A DNA stretch of 23,068 bases from JACCQS01 sp050999295 (GTDB lineage Bacteria; Actinomycetota; Actinomycetes; Mycobacteriales; Geodermatophilaceae), in NCBI GenBank assembly GCA_050999295.1, contig JBPCPI010000262.1:1-23068 (forward strand), in the 5' to 3' direction. Shown here piece after piece: positions 22,556 to 23,068 of the stretch. Positions within the stretch are counted from its first letter, which is position 1. Every line of letters starts with the position of its first letter. A model generated the notes under the pieces. The model was not told where the DNA came from. It ran no database searches and saw only the letters and a list, made by a program, of their open reading frames with translations. The position numbers and the translations under genes were made by a program.

Positions 22556-23068
22556 ATGATCCTGGTCGGGTTCTTCTGTGTCCTGGGAGCCATCGGATTA
22601 CTGGTGGCAGGGCTGGCTCAGGCTGATCCGGATCTGGTGTGGGCCTCCATCACGGCGAGTGCAGTCGGCGGCTTGGCGGTCGCTGTCGCGGCAGTCCAAC
22701 GGAGCCGGGTGCTGCGGCGTGCTGCGGTGGCGCTCGATTCGCCGGGAAGGGCACCGGTAGCGACGAAAGCCACCCGAACCGCAACGCAGCCCAGGCCACC
22801 GGGCAGTTCTGTGGTGGACGTACCCCGGATCCCGGTACCCGCTGCCGACGCACCGGAGGTGGACGCCGGAGAGTTCCGCGCGAGCCGCCCAACTGCTGAC
22901 TCCGACGCCCCTGAAGCCGCCGATGCCGAAGTAGCCGGTGCCGAAGTCAGCGATGCCGAAGTAGCCGGTGCCGAAGTCAGCGATGCCGACGTCCGCGATG
23001 CCGAAGTCAGCGCTGCTGCCGTCAGCGGTGCCGGCCTCAGCAGTGCCGCAATTAGCAACGACGGAGGC
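22556..23068 (+). CDS. Membrane-anchored hypothetical protein with Ala-rich five-residue repeats (3' end beyond window)
   Basis: This frame opens at ATG 22556, just after an in-frame TAG (22547-22549), and stays open for 171 codons to the window end, so the gene is partial. Two transmembrane helices (about 1-21 and 27-48) form a hairpin and are followed by a basic stretch (QRSRVLRR). A disordered Pro/Ala/Asp-rich region leads to a tail from about residue 122 with the five-residue pattern (D/G)A(E/D)V(S/A), which drifts to AxxS units at the end. Small two-helix membrane proteins are common downstream of wag31 in actinobacteria. The repeat tail resembles pentapeptide repeats with Val in place of Leu, but this is only a resemblance. 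Ribosome-binding site is weak. Confidence 0.7.
   Translation, partial: MILVGFFCVLGAIGLLVAGLAQADPDLVWASITASAVGGLAVAVAAVQRSRVLRRAAVALDSPGRAPVATKATRTATQPRPPGSSVVDVPRIPVPAADAPEVDAGEFRASRPTADSDAPEAADAEVAGAEVSDAEVAGAEVSDADVRDAEVSAAAVSGAGLSSAAISNDGG
22921..22995 (+). repeat. 15/30-bp tandem coding repeat
   Basis: A 30-bp unit at 22921-22950 is repeated exactly at 22951-22980 and continues in degenerate form to about 22995 and beyond. Each 30-bp unit is two related 15-bp subunits (GATGCCGAAGTAGCC and GGTGCCGAAGTCAGC), so copy changes keep the frame and add five or ten residues. Confidence 0.9.

Noticed and set aside
22921..22995. Direct repeats as a CRISPR array
   Set aside because: The units are contiguous without spacers and lie in an open coding frame, so they are a coding tandem repeat.

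Overview
The window is a high-GC actinobacterial chromosome segment carrying an almost complete division and cell-wall (dcw) cluster. The gene order mraZ-rsmH-ftsL-ftsI-murE-murF-mraY-murD-ftsW-murG-murC-ftsQ-(insert)-ftsZ-pgeF-yggS-sepF-yggT-divIVA/wag31 is characteristic of Actinomycetota. FtsZ ends in DDDLDIPEFLR, MurE has the DNPR signature of meso-diaminopimelate-adding enzymes, and the SepF/YggT/Wag31 tail is the usual actinobacterial one. A divergent moxR-DUF58 pair upstream of mraZ suggests a Frankiales/Nakamurellales/Mycobacteriales-like lineage, but the sequence alone does not fix the genus. murB is not in the window.

Layout. Positions 1-1861 (minus strand) hold a MoxR AAA+ ATPase and a DUF58 gene. 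The DUF58 frame is interrupted by an in-frame TGA exactly at the conserved Trp of its HWR motif and then continues in frame to the window edge. Positions 1862-2092 are the divergent intergenic region, with four GTGG(G/A) boxes at an exact 10-bp pitch, the expected MraZ operator. Positions 2093-17144 (plus strand) are one tightly packed run. From rsmH to the YjbR-like gene, most junctions are ATGA, GTGA or TGATG overlaps or gaps of 1-4 nt, so the products are probably translationally coupled. Positions 16195-17144 add two non-canonical genes between ftsQ and ftsZ: an AhpD-like CxxC protein and an MmcQ/YjbR-family protein. A small convergent minus-strand gene (17202-17612) of unknown function follows. 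ftsZ then has its own upstream region with a TTGACA box, and pgeF, yggS, sepF, yggT and wag31 follow on the plus strand. The window ends inside a membrane-anchored ORF with an alanine-rich five-residue repeat tail.

How the genes work together. MurE, MurF, MurD and MurC build the UDP-MurNAc-pentapeptide, MraY and MurG make lipid I and lipid II, and FtsW with FtsI polymerise and cross-link septal peptidoglycan. FtsQ and FtsL regulate that synthase. FtsZ, anchored by SepF, organises the division site, and Wag31 (DivIVA) directs polar growth. PgeF proofreads mis-made muropeptide precursors, YggS buffers PLP, RsmH modifies 16S rRNA and MraZ is the autoregulator.

Less ordinary points. Three mini-ORFs (13, 11 and 33 codons) each end in a 4-nt stop/start overlap with the next real gene (rsmH, murC, yggT). 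The 13-codon one repeats the 13-nt rsmH translation-initiation sequence exactly. A 48-bp tandem duplication covers the ftsZ stop codon and keeps an upstream-extended pgeF frame open. No tRNA, rRNA, CRISPR array, insertion sequence or phage gene was seen.
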